Notes under the pieces: generated by a model | The model's database searches: none | The model's input: the letters and a program-made list of their open reading frames with translations, nothing else | Told to the model about the DNA's origin: nothing | Shown here: in pieces, positions 26,477 through 33,390 of the stretch | How positions within the stretch are numbered: the first letter of the stretch is position 1 | How the letters are laid out: every line of letters begins with the position of its first letter | Made by a program: the position numbers and the translations under genes | From: Sphingomonas populi | GTDB taxonomy: Bacteria > Pseudomonadota > Alphaproteobacteria > Sphingomonadales > Sphingomonadaceae | DNA: 64,000 nt | Assembly: GCF_004208535.1 (NCBI RefSeq) | Contig: NZ_SGIS01000008.1 | Location: 62,001-126,000, forward strand | Reading direction: 5' to 3'

Positions 26477-26742
26477 TGCAGGACACCGACCCCGCCGCCG
26501 CACCCGTCGATGCGCCGCGCGCGCCCGACATCACCTTCAACGTGCCGCTTACCATCGAGATCGAGGACAGCGTCGTCCCGCTCGATCGCCTCCAGGGTTT
26601 GCGCGAAGGCGCGGTGCTGCCGATCGGCAGCGACGGCGGCGCGATCGCGGTACGCATTCTCGCCAGCGGCCGCCCGCTCGCGCGGGGCACGCTCGTCGCG
26701 ATCGGCGAGGGCTACGGCGTGCTGATCGCGGGTGACGCCTGA
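26476..26742 (+). CDS. SctQ C-terminal / FliN-like SpoA protein (HrcQb-like)
   Basis: An 88-aa protein. An acidic Pro/Ala leader (to about 22) is followed by a complete SpoA domain: FNVPLTIEIEDSVVPLDRLQ, GLREGAVLPIGSDGGAIAVR, LARGTLVAIGEGYGVLI. It matches FliN and HrcQb, which form tetramers or bind the SpoA domain of the larger partner. The ATG at 26476, with GAGGAG 6 bases upstream, is preferred over the TTG one codon earlier. The start overlaps the larger sctQ gene by one base. Confidence 0.88.
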   Translation: MQDTDPAAAPVDAPRAPDITFNVPLTIEIEDSVVPLDRLQGLREGAVLPIGSDGGAIAVRILASGRPLARGTLVAIGEGYGVLIAGDA

Positions 26743-27392
26743 TGGATCTCTCGCAATTCACACCCGGCTCGGCGCTCGTCGTCGTCGTGCTGCTCGCGCT
26801 CGCGCCGTTCTTCGCGGTGATGGTCACGTCTTTCACCAAGATCGTCGTGGTGCTGAGCCTGATCCGCAACGCACTCGGGCTGCAACAGGTGCCGCCGAAC
26901 ATGGTGCTCAACGGACTCGCCCTGATCCTGTCGCTGTACGTGATGTATCCGACAATGCAGCAGATGCAGGCGTCGGCGGGTACGACCAAGGTGCCCGCGC
27001 AGACCGACCAGTTGTTCGCCGCCGCCGACAAGGCCAAGGAACCCCTGCGCGCCTTCCTGCTCAAGCACAGCGACCCGGCCGAACGCGAGTTCTTCCTGCG
27101 CACCGAACAGCGCGTCGCGCAGAAGAACGGCACGCAGGCGGCCTCGGCGAGCGATTTCATCATCGTCATCCCCGCCTTCGTGATGAAGGAGCTGACCGTC
27201 GCCTTCCAGATCGGCTTTCTGATCTTCCTGCCGTTCCTGGTGATCGATCTCGTCATCTCGAACATCCTGCTCGCGCTCGGCATGATGATGCTGTCGCCGG
27301 TCACGATCTCGCTACCGTTCAAACTGCTGCTGTTCGTCCTGGTCGATGGCTGGGTGAAGATCAGCCACGGATTGGTGCTGAGCTATGCGTGA
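26742..27392 (+). CDS. sctR: SctR, export channel subunit
   Basis: FliP/HrcR-family membrane protein of 216 aa. Helix 1 contains ALVVVVLLALAPFFAVMVTS, then FTKIVVVLSLIRNALGLQQV with the family signature P-P-N (VPPNMVLNGLALILSLYVM). The C-terminal pair has FVMKELTVAFQIGFLIFLPF and MMLSPVTISLPFKLLLFVLV. Five copies would form the core of the export gate with SctS and SctT. It overlaps the SpoA gene by one base. Confidence 0.97.
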   Translation: MDLSQFTPGSALVVVVLLALAPFFAVMVTSFTKIVVVLSLIRNALGLQQVPPNMVLNGLALILSLYVMYPTMQQMQASAGTTKVPAQTDQLFAAADKAKEPLRAFLLKHSDPAEREFFLRTEQRVAQKNGTQAASASDFIIVIPAFVMKELTVAFQIGFLIFLPFLVIDLVISNILLALGMMMLSPVTISLPFKLLLFVLVDGWVKISHGLVLSYA

Positions 27393-27437
27393 CGTACAGC
27401 GATACGCCCGCGCGAGCGGAGATACAAGGCGTCGCGG

Positions 27438-27707
27438 ATGACCGACTCGATCGTCAACATCACCGTCGAGGCGCTCTGGCTGGTGTTGCTGCTCTCCGCC
27501 CCGCCGATCATCGCGGCGTCGGCGGTGGGGCTGCTCGTCGCGGTGATTCAGGCGGCGACTCAGCTTCAGGAACAGACGCTGCAATATACGCTTAAATTCT
27601 TCTCGATCGTCGCGACGCTTTTCGTCACCGCCTCGCTGCTCGCGGGCAGCCTCTACCAGTTCGCCGACACGATCTTCAGCGGGTTTCCCGGCATGGTGCG
27701 CGGATGA
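27438..27707 (+). CDS. sctS: SctS, export channel subunit
   Basis: FliQ/HrcS-family protein of 89 aa with two membrane helices (EALWLVLLLSAPPIIAASAV and FFSIVATLFVTASLLAGSLY) separated by the conserved loop IQAATQLQEQTLQYTLK. It wraps around SctR/SctT in the gate. The 45-base gap before it is the longest within this operon; the overlap with sctT is 4 bases. Confidence 0.96.
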   Translation: MTDSIVNITVEALWLVLLLSAPPIIAASAVGLLVAVIQAATQLQEQTLQYTLKFFSIVATLFVTASLLAGSLYQFADTIFSGFPGMVRG

Positions 27708-28492
27708 CCCCTGCCGGCGGGGCCTGGTTCGATCAGTTGCTGCTGGTGGCGGTCGCCTCCGCGCGGTTCGGCTTCGCCTTCGCTTTGGTGCCGATGTTCG
27801 CGCAGGATCTGATCCCCTCGACGGTCCGCAACTGCATCATCCTGACGCTCGGCGGCGTCGCCTTCGTCATGCAGCCGCACGTCGATCCCGCCACGCTCGG
27901 CGCGTTCGGCTGGGTGCGGCTGCTGCTCAAGGAAGCGGTGGTCGGCATCGTCATCGGTTTCTTCTTCGGCACGATGCTGTGGGCGCTGGAGGCGGCGGGC
28001 GAGATCATCGACGCCAAGATCGGCTCGACGATCGGCCAGATCGTCGAGCCGCTCGGCGGCAACCAGACGTCGCTCAACGGCGCGCTGTTGGCGCGGCTGG
28101 CGAACGTGATCTTCATGTCGGTGGGCGGGCTGTCGCTCTTCGTCGGCGCGATCATGCAGAGCTACGCGGTGTGGCCGATGGCGGCCGACTGGCCCGATCT
28201 CGACATGCACGGCCTGCTGCTGTTCGAGGGCGAGTTCGGGCGGCTGGTGATGCTGGCGATGCTGTTCGCCGCGCCGGTGCTGACCTTGCTTTACGTGATC
28301 GACGCGGGGCTCGGTTTGCTCAACCGCTTCGCGCAGCAATTGAACGTCTTCACGCTGTCGCTGTCGCTGAAAAGCTGGGCCGCGACGCTGCTGCTCATCA
28401 CGCTGATCCCGGCCTTCGCGCAAGCCGTGATCGCCGAGGTGGCGAGCCGCAACGACGTCGCCCGGCAGATCGTCGGAGTGCTCGCGCGATGA
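27704..28492 (+). CDS. sctT: SctT, export channel subunit
   Basis: FliR/HrcT-family protein of 262 aa with about six membrane helices. Recognisable segments are RFGFAFALVPMFAQDLIPST, VVGIVIGFFFGTMLWALEAA then GEIIDAKIGSTIGQIVEPLG, and LFAAPVLTLLYVIDAGLGLL. One copy completes the SctR5S4T1 gate. The end overlaps the luxR-type gene by 4 bases, so the regulator is translated from the same message. Confidence 0.95.
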   Translation: MTPAGGAWFDQLLLVAVASARFGFAFALVPMFAQDLIPSTVRNCIILTLGGVAFVMQPHVDPATLGAFGWVRLLLKEAVVGIVIGFFFGTMLWALEAAGEIIDAKIGSTIGQIVEPLGGNQTSLNGALLARLANVIFMSVGGLSLFVGAIMQSYAVWPMAADWPDLDMHGLLLFEGEFGRLVMLAMLFAAPVLTLLYVIDAGLGLLNRFAQQLNVFTLSLSLKSWAATLLLITLIPAFAQAVIAEVASRNDVARQIVGVLAR

Positions 28493-28851
28493 ACGCTCCC
28501 GCTTTGAGCATCGACACCGACGAGGAAGCGCGGCTGCGTGAGTTGATGCGGCTGCTCCGCAAGGCCGACGACCGGGCGCAGGAGGAAGAACGCAGCATCG
28601 GCGACTTCCGCATCCCGCGCTCGCGCATCCCGGAGCGCCACCTCGGCAGCATCGCCGCGCTGACCAAAGCCGAGGTCGCGGTGATGCGCTTCCTCGGCTG
28701 GGGCCGCGCCAATGCCGATATCGCGACGCTGCTCGCGATCAGCGAAAATACCGTGCGGGTGCATCTCAACAACATGTGCCGCAAGCTGGAGCTGGACGGC
28801 GTGCGCGAGTTGAACGCACTCGCCGGCCTGCTCTTCCACCCGCTGACCTAA
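28489..28851 (+). CDS. Small LuxR-type HTH regulator of the type III locus
   Basis: A 120-aa protein. The first 55 residues are charged and helical (DEEARLRELMRLLRKADDRA), and there is no receiver or autoinducer domain. The C-terminal GerE/LuxR HTH is at about 58-115: LTKAEVAVMRFLGWGRANAD, IATLLAISENTVRVHLNNM, CRKLELDGVRELNALA. It is the last gene of the plus operon, so it may autoregulate. The shared palindrome starts two bases after its stop codon and recurs in front of substrate operons, making this protein the natural candidate to bind it (inference). Confidence 0.88.
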   Translation: MNAPALSIDTDEEARLRELMRLLRKADDRAQEEERSIGDFRIPRSRIPERHLGSIAALTKAEVAVMRFLGWGRANADIATLLAISENTVRVHLNNMCRKLELDGVRELNALAGLLFHPLT

Positions 28852-28852
28852 G

Positions 28853-28880
28853 CGATCCGACTATGCCGCTAGTCGGATCG
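28853..28880. promoter_or_regulatory. Palindromic site 1 of a shared type III operator
   Basis: CGATCCGACTA (28853-28863) and TAGTCGGATCG (28870-28880) are perfect 11-base inverted arms around TGCCGC. It lies between the luxR-type gene and the first substrate gene (start 29002). The same two half-sites recur at 30759-30786 and, with 10 extra bases of spacer, at 35736-35773. It could also act as a transcription stop for the sctU operon, but there is no T-tract. Confidence 0.7.
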
Positions 28881-29001
28881 GTGAGGGCGGACGGCGGCGA
28901 AAGCGCGGATAAGGATCGGCGTCGGATCACCCGGCGGACGTTTCGCAAACGGCGGCAAGCCCACTCCCCCTAGGCCCGCCCCTCAATCGTTGGAGGACAT
29001 G

Positions 29002-29595
29002 ATGAGCTTTCTCGGTGGTATAACCAACGTGTTCACGAACCCGGCCAACCTCGCCATGCTGGCGACCGGCCCGACCGGCTGGGCAGCGCTGGCGGTCAAG
29101 ACGCTCGCGTCGTCGATCGGCCAGCAGGTCATCCAGCAGCTCGGCCAGCAACTCGGCCTGCCGCAGTCGACCATCGATCTCGCGCAAGGCGCCTTCGCCA
29201 GCGCGATGGGCGATGAAGCCGGCGCGTTCCAGAACGTGCAGGAAGCGGTCAGCGGCTTCTCCGACGCGTTCGGTGGCAGCCCGGCGCAGGAGGGCGACCT
29301 GCAGCGCACCATCAACGATTCGATCAACGACATGGCGGTCGATCTCGGCAGGCAGGGCGAAAAGACCGCGAACCGGGGCGGTTGGCTGATGGCGATCGCC
29401 GAGGCGCTGGGCAAGCAGCTCAACGGCATGGCGCAGGACATGAACGACATGGCCGACAAGATCAGCAAGGACACGCCGGACATCACCACGAAGTTCAGCG
29501 CGCTGTCGCAGCAGTTCAGCATCCTGTTCAACGCCGCGAGCACCGCGCTCAAGTCGATCGGCGAAGGCATGTCTTCGACTGCCCGCAAGCAATAA
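29002..29595 (+). CDS. Orphan protein, candidate type III substrate or translocator
   Basis: A 197-aa protein I do not recognise. It has no signal peptide. The start MSFLGGITNVFTNPANLAML is followed by a moderately hydrophobic stretch (LATGPTGWAALAVKTLASSI), a Gln-rich helix (GQQVIQQLGQQLGLPQS), then long amphipathic helices ending STALKSIGEGMSSTARKQ. GGAGG lies 5 bases before the ATG at 29002; an ATG one codon earlier is too close. It has its own operator-like palindrome upstream and an intrinsic terminator downstream, so it is a stand-alone, probably highly expressed unit. A secreted harpin-like, tip or translocator role is possible but unproven. Confidence 0.75.
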   Translation: MSFLGGITNVFTNPANLAMLATGPTGWAALAVKTLASSIGQQVIQQLGQQLGLPQSTIDLAQGAFASAMGDEAGAFQNVQEAVSGFSDAFGGSPAQEGDLQRTINDSINDMAVDLGRQGEKTANRGGWLMAIAEALGKQLNGMAQDMNDMADKISKDTPDITTKFSALSQQFSILFNAASTALKSIGEGMSSTARKQ

Positions 29596-29623
29596 GCGCT
29601 TCACCGCAAAAGTGTTTTCATCG

Positions 29624-29663
29624 CGGGGCTCCACGACGAAAGTCGCGGAGCCCCGTTTCTTTT
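29624..29663 (+). terminator. Intrinsic terminator after the orphan substrate gene
   Basis: A 14-base stem with one mismatch (CGGGGCTCCACGAC against GTCGCGGAGCCCCG), a GAAA tetraloop, and the tail TTTCTTTT. It is the clearest Rho-independent terminator in the window and is placed 29 bases after the stop codon at 29595. Confidence 0.88.
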
Positions 29664-29698
29664 CAGCCACGATTCCCCCGATCGTCTGGAGATTGGCC

Positions 29699-30442
29699 AT
29701 GCGTTTTCCGCGAACCCTGCTCATTCTCGCCGCTGCCTGCGCATCGGTCCCGGCCGCCGCGCAGGATATCGGCCCGGCGCTCGACCCCGGCCTGATGGTC
29801 GGCTGGACCGCCGGCGCGGCAGTCCAGCACGATCTCGAACAGCGCGCGGCACGGGCGCCGCTGTCGATGCGCGGCCTGCTCGCCGCGCCGCGCGCGTCCG
29901 ACGCTCCGCTACCACCGGCGGCCGCATTGTCGTTCCGGCCCGATCCGGCGGTGCGCAAAGCCAATTACGCGCAGTTCATCGCAAAGACGCGCGCGGTCGA
30001 TCCGCAGGGTGCCAGCCAGCTCGAACATCTGCTCGCCACCACAGACGTGATGGCCGAGGCGCAGAAGTGGATGGGCCGCTATGGCATGCACACCACCGAC
30101 GTCGCCGACGCGCTGGCGGTGTATCTCGCCACCGCCTGGTACACGATCCGCGCCGATACCAGCGACCCGACGCCGGGCCAGTTGCGCGGCCTGCGCAACC
30201 AACTCGCCCGTGCGATCGGCGCGACCCCCGAATTCGCCAGCGCCAGCGACGCGATGAAGCAGCAACTCAGCGAAGCGAACCTGATCCAGGCGCTGATCCT
30301 GAGCAGCGTCGCCGAGCAGGCGAAGAAGAACCCCGAGCTTCGCCCCAAGGTCGCCGAAGCGGTCGCGCAGGGCGCACGCAATTCCTATGGCTTCGATCTG
30401 CGCGGCATGGCGCTGACCGATCACGGACTGGTGCCGGCGTGA
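29699..30442 (+). CDS. Exported DUF6683-like protein
   Basis: A 247-aa protein with signal peptide MRFPRTLLILAAACASVPAA (AQ at the cleavage site). After QDIGPALDPGLMVGWTAGAA comes a variable linker, then a helical body: RKANYAQFIAKTRAVDPQGA, GRYGMHTTDVADALAVYLAT, AWYTIRAD, and NSYGFDLRGMALTDHGL at the end. The order N-Y-A-x-F, D-P-x-G-A, G-x-x-T-x-x-V-A-D-A fits my recollection of the DUF6683 family; function unknown. It follows the terminator at 29624 and precedes a shorter relative, so it may be a periplasmic partner or immunity-type protein for the locus (inference). Confidence 0.75.
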   Translation: MRFPRTLLILAAACASVPAAAQDIGPALDPGLMVGWTAGAAVQHDLEQRAARAPLSMRGLLAAPRASDAPLPPAAALSFRPDPAVRKANYAQFIAKTRAVDPQGASQLEHLLATTDVMAEAQKWMGRYGMHTTDVADALAVYLATAWYTIRADTSDPTPGQLRGLRNQLARAIGATPEFASASDAMKQQLSEANLIQALILSSVAEQAKKNPELRPKVAEAVAQGARNSYGFDLRGMALTDHGLVPA

Positions 30443-30450
30443 GGCGGGAT

Positions 30451-30741
30451 ATGCGAAAGCTCGCCCTGGCGCTGGCCATCGCCGTCCTGTCCACCCCGGC
30501 CTTCGCGCAGGATGTCGGCCCCGCGCTCGATCCCGGCGCGATGACCGGCTGGGCCGGGGGCGCGGCGGCGCAATACAGCCTGCGACACCGCGGCAGGCGC
30601 CGCGCACCACCGATGAGCGCCTCGGAAGCGAGCGCCCGTGCGAAATGCGCGCATCGCTACACCGTCGCCTCCAACCTCGGCATGGATCACCCGACGACCC
30701 GGCACCTGTTCCGACTCTGCCGGGCGGCGGGCTATTATTGA
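30451..30741 (+). CDS. Short exported paralogue of the preceding DUF6683-like protein
   Basis: A 96-aa protein: signal peptide MRKLALALAIAVLSTPAFAQ, then DVGPALDPGAMTGWAGGAAA, nearly identical to the mature start of the upstream protein (DIGPALDPGLMVGWTAGAAV). The rest (SASEASARAKCAHRYTVASN, HPTTRHLFRLCRAAGYY) is different and has two cysteines that could pair. It begins 8 bases after the upstream stop. The shared N-terminus suggests duplication followed by replacement of the C-terminus, or a common docking segment. Confidence 0.72.
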   Translation: MRKLALALAIAVLSTPAFAQDVGPALDPGAMTGWAGGAAAQYSLRHRGRRRAPPMSASEASARAKCAHRYTVASNLGMDHPTTRHLFRLCRAAGYY

Positions 30742-30748
30742 ATCCGGT

Positions 30749-30786
30749 GGCGGCTAGTCGATCCGACTAGCCGCCTAATCGGATCG
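30749..30786. promoter_or_regulatory. Palindromic site 2 of a shared type III operator
   Basis: CGATCCGACTA (30759-30769), spacer GCCGCC, then TAATCGGATCG (30776-30786): the same half-sites and 6-base spacer as at 28853-28880, with one change. It is nested in a second perfect palindrome with arms GGCGGCTAGTCG (30749) and CGACTAGCCGCC (ending 30775) around ATC. The next gene starts at 30847, 60 bases downstream, a suitable distance for promoter control. Confidence 0.72.
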
Positions 30787-30846
30787 CGGAGCGCCTTTCT
30801 CCGTCGAATATGGTCTTATCCTCGCATCAACCGACGAGATGAGACC

Positions 30847-31281
30847 ATGACGATCGACCCGATTTCCTCGCCCCAGATCAGCGCGCTCGGTCGCGCCGGC
30901 GATAGCGGTGGCGCAGCCGTCGCCGGGGAGAGCGCCCGGTCGATCGCGGTCGCCGTGGTCGGCCATATCGCCGGCCAGTTGCTGCTCGCCCCCGCCCGGC
31001 CCGGCAACATCGCCGAGAAGTATGGCGTGCGTGCGCTTGCCGACACGGTCGCGGCGGCGTTCCCGAACGGCAACCCAGCCGCCGTCGGCGCGCTACACCG
31101 CGCAATGGAGAGTTTCGCCGGCGCGGTCGCCGCCGACATGGCCGCCTTCGCCGACGGCCGCACGCTGGACCGGGTCGATAGTGCGATCGCGGACTTCGCG
31201 GCGCCGGAAAATGCTCACGATATCGAGGCGGTCCGCGCCGCGTTCGAACGCGCGGCGGCGGCGATCACCGACGCTCGCTAA
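30847..31281 (+). CDS. Orphan protein at the head of the MIIA-nuclease operon
   Basis: A 144-aa protein I do not recognise. No signal peptide. It is Ala-rich and helical: ESARSIAVAVVGHIAGQLLL, EKYGVRALADTVAAAFPNGN, ALHRAMESFAGAVAADMAAF, and a C-terminus rich in Ala/Asp. The size and acidic helical make-up would allow a chaperone or a small secreted helper for the next genes, but nothing specific supports this. It begins 60 bases after palindromic site 2 and is followed 49 bases later by the self-cleaving protein gene. Confidence 0.7.
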   Translation: MTIDPISSPQISALGRAGDSGGAAVAGESARSIAVAVVGHIAGQLLLAPARPGNIAEKYGVRALADTVAAAFPNGNPAAVGALHRAMESFAGAVAADMAAFADGRTLDRVDSAIADFAAPENAHDIEAVRAAFERAAAAITDAR

Positions 31282-31330
31282 CCCACCCGCCCGCGCGCCG
31301 GAAGCGGCGGGCCAGGCAAAAGGAGATGGC

Positions 31331-32224
31331 ATGATGACGGACCTGCTCTTCAACACCGGCCTGACGCTCCAGGCCACGCTCGCCCCGGAGACCGCGCCGA
31401 ACCGCGCCGTCGAGGGTCAGGCGATCCAGCTTTCCCCCGGCGTCCTCGGCACCTTCGTCAACCCGCTCGTCGCCAATGCCTTCGCCTTCGCGGCGCTGCC
31501 GATGCTGCTCGCCCTGCGCGGCGGCACGATGCAGCAGCCCGAGCAGGCAAGCGCCGAGCCGGAATTCGAGCCGACCCCCGGCGCCGAATGGACCGCGACG
31601 ATGGAAGGCCAGGGCAAGGCCGATATCGATCTCGGCGACGGCTATTCGCTGCAACTCGACGAGAATAACTCGCAGATGGTCATCAACGATGCCAACACCG
31701 GCGAGAGCACGAAGATCTGGGGCGATCCGCACGTCGAGGTGAACGGCGAGCACAAGTTCGATTTCTGGGGCACCACGACCTTCACGCTCGGCAACGGCAC
31801 CAAGATCACCATCAACACCGAACAATATGCCGCCAATCCGAGCATGTACGTCGCCAACGCCGTGACGATCACCAAGGGCGATCAGGCGCTCCAGATCAAC
31901 GGCCTCAGCCAGAACAAGACTGGCGATCTCTCGGTATCGCTGTCGCACAACGGCTATGCGCTCGATGCCGCGACGCGCGACGGCTATGTGCTGAACGAGA
32001 GCGCCGGCGGCTGGACCTCCGAGATCAGCGGCGCGCTGGCGACGCAGGACGATCTCGACATGACCCGGCCGGGTGGGCTCTACGGCCCGGACAGCACGAT
32101 GCCGAGCGTCGGCGAGATCACCGACGCGCTTTCCGGCTTCCTGCTGTTCGGCGTGGCCTCGCTGATGATCGACGGCGCCGCCGAACGCGTGGCGCATGTC
32201 GGCGCGCGCGGCGCGATCGCCTGA
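31331..32224 (+). CDS. Self-cleaving (MIIA / DUF1521) type III substrate, NopE1-like
   Basis: A 297-aa protein. The central DUF1521 domain at about 85-245 contains KIWGDPHVEVNGEHKFDFWG, with the scissile pair D132-P133. The domain is known from Bradyrhizobium NopE1, a type III effector that cleaves itself at GD'PH when calcium is present. Also visible are GDGYSLQLDENNSQMVIND before the site and GTTTFTLGNGTKITINTEQY after it. Unlike NopE1 there is one domain copy only. Hydrophobic stretches flank it (ANAFAFAALPMLLALRGG about 48-65; LSGFLLFGVASLMIDGAAER near the end), which might let the fragments enter a membrane. AGGAG lies 5 bases before the ATG. Confidence 0.87.
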   Translation: MMTDLLFNTGLTLQATLAPETAPNRAVEGQAIQLSPGVLGTFVNPLVANAFAFAALPMLLALRGGTMQQPEQASAEPEFEPTPGAEWTATMEGQGKADIDLGDGYSLQLDENNSQMVINDANTGESTKIWGDPHVEVNGEHKFDFWGTTTFTLGNGTKITINTEQYAANPSMYVANAVTITKGDQALQINGLSQNKTGDLSVSLSHNGYALDAATRDGYVLNESAGGWTSEISGALATQDDLDMTRPGGLYGPDSTMPSVGEITDALSGFLLFGVASLMIDGAAERVAHVGARGAIA

Positions 32225-32251
32225 CCCGATTTCCAACGAACGGAGGACGTG

Positions 32252-33382
32252 ATGAGCGTCGAAGCCACCAGCACCGCCGGCGTCGGCGGATCGTCAGCCG
32301 GCGTCAGCACGTCGGCGAACCTCGCGGCGGGGTTGCTCGCCGCCAACCGCCCCGGCGGTGCGCTCGATGCGCCGGCGCTCGCGGCGGCGGTAAAGGCGCA
32401 AACCGGCGGCGATGCCGCCAAGGGGGCGACGCTCACCGCCGCGCTCGAAGCGCAGATGACGCCGGTGGAGCGCGGCCAGTTCGCCGCCGCGCTTCAGCCG
32501 GACTCGCAGGAGGGGATCGGGTCATTCTTCGACGGCGCGGTGAAGGGCGACTTCTCCGGCAATACGAGCTGGTCCGCCACCGCCGGGCAAGTCGCGATGG
32601 GCTTCGTGCCGATCGCCGGCCAGATTGCCGACATCCGCGACACCGCGCACGCGGTCGGGCAGATCTGGAACGGCGAATCGGGCGGCTGGACCAACCTCGC
32701 CGCCTCCGCCGTCGGTTTCATTCCCGGCCTCGGTGACGCCGCCAAGGGGCTGATCCGCGGCGGCGAGAAGGTAGCCGATGCCGGCGCCGACATCGCCAAA
32801 GGCGCCGCCAGGCACACGGACGACGTGGCCGGCGCGGTCGCCAAGCACGGCGACGAGGCAGCGCAGGCCGCCGAGAAGGCGAGCGTCAAGCGCTTCTCCA
32901 CCGCCGCCGAATTCAACGCGTCGGCCAATCACGCGCTGCCCAGCACGCGCTACGAATATGGCAGCTACGCCTATACCACCGATGCGAAAGGCCGCGTCAG
33001 CACCGCCGAGGGCACGATCGGACTCAGCGCCACCGGCCGCAACGACAATGCGCTGCAAAGCCAGATCGGGCACGAGGGCCGGTCGTCCGACGTCGGCTTC
33101 CACCTCATCGCCGATCGCTTCGGCGGGCAGACCAATCGCCTCAACGTGGTGCCCGGCAACGGCAAGCCGATCGGCGACGGACTCCCCAATCTCAACACCG
33201 GCGCGTACAAGCGTTTCGAGAACACCGTCGCCGAAATCGCCGCGCAACCCGGCAATAAGGTGGAGGTGAAGATCGAGGCGAAATATGATAGCGCCAACGC
33301 CAGCACACGGCCCGACGATTTCGTCGCCTCGTACCGCGTGAACGACGGCAAATGGCGCACGCAGAGCTTCGTCAACAAGTGA
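32252..33382 (+). CDS. Predicted toxin: EssD-type DNA/RNA non-specific endonuclease
   Basis: A 376-aa protein without signal peptide. The Ser/Thr/Ala-rich start SVEATSTAGVGGSSAGVSTS looks like a type III secretion signal. A pre-toxin segment follows at about 105-165 (GQVAMGFVPIAGQIADIRDT, GWTNLAASAVGFIPGLGDAA), as in polymorphic toxins. The last 150 residues fit Endonuclea_NS_2: YEYGSYAYTTDAKGRVSTAE, GRNDNALQSQIGH, then the catalytic block VGFHLIADRFGGQTNRLNVV with His284, and NTGAYKRFENTVAEIAAQPG. The usual motif has G-G-H or R-G-H where this has G-F-H, so activity needs testing. GGAGG lies 5 bases upstream. The next gene encodes its likely immunity protein. Confidence 0.82.
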   Translation: MSVEATSTAGVGGSSAGVSTSANLAAGLLAANRPGGALDAPALAAAVKAQTGGDAAKGATLTAALEAQMTPVERGQFAAALQPDSQEGIGSFFDGAVKGDFSGNTSWSATAGQVAMGFVPIAGQIADIRDTAHAVGQIWNGESGGWTNLAASAVGFIPGLGDAAKGLIRGGEKVADAGADIAKGAARHTDDVAGAVAKHGDEAAQAAEKASVKRFSTAAEFNASANHALPSTRYEYGSYAYTTDAKGRVSTAEGTIGLSATGRNDNALQSQIGHEGRSSDVGFHLIADRFGGQTNRLNVVPGNGKPIGDGLPNLNTGAYKRFENTVAEIAAQPGNKVEVKIEAKYDSANASTRPDDFVASYRVNDGKWRTQSFVNK

Positions 33383-33390
33383 GGACTGCC

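Noticed and set aside
13254..28851. A flagellar export locus
   Set aside because: FliO-like and split FliM/FliN-like genes are present, but the secretin, SctD, SctI, SctK and a lipoprotein SctJ define a non-flagellar injectisome; no flagellin, hook or motor genes are seen.
28853..28880. Simple terminator of the sctU operon
   Set aside because: It is a stable hairpin after a stop codon, but it lacks a T-tract and the same half-sites recur upstream of other genes, so an operator is a better reading. Both roles could coexist.
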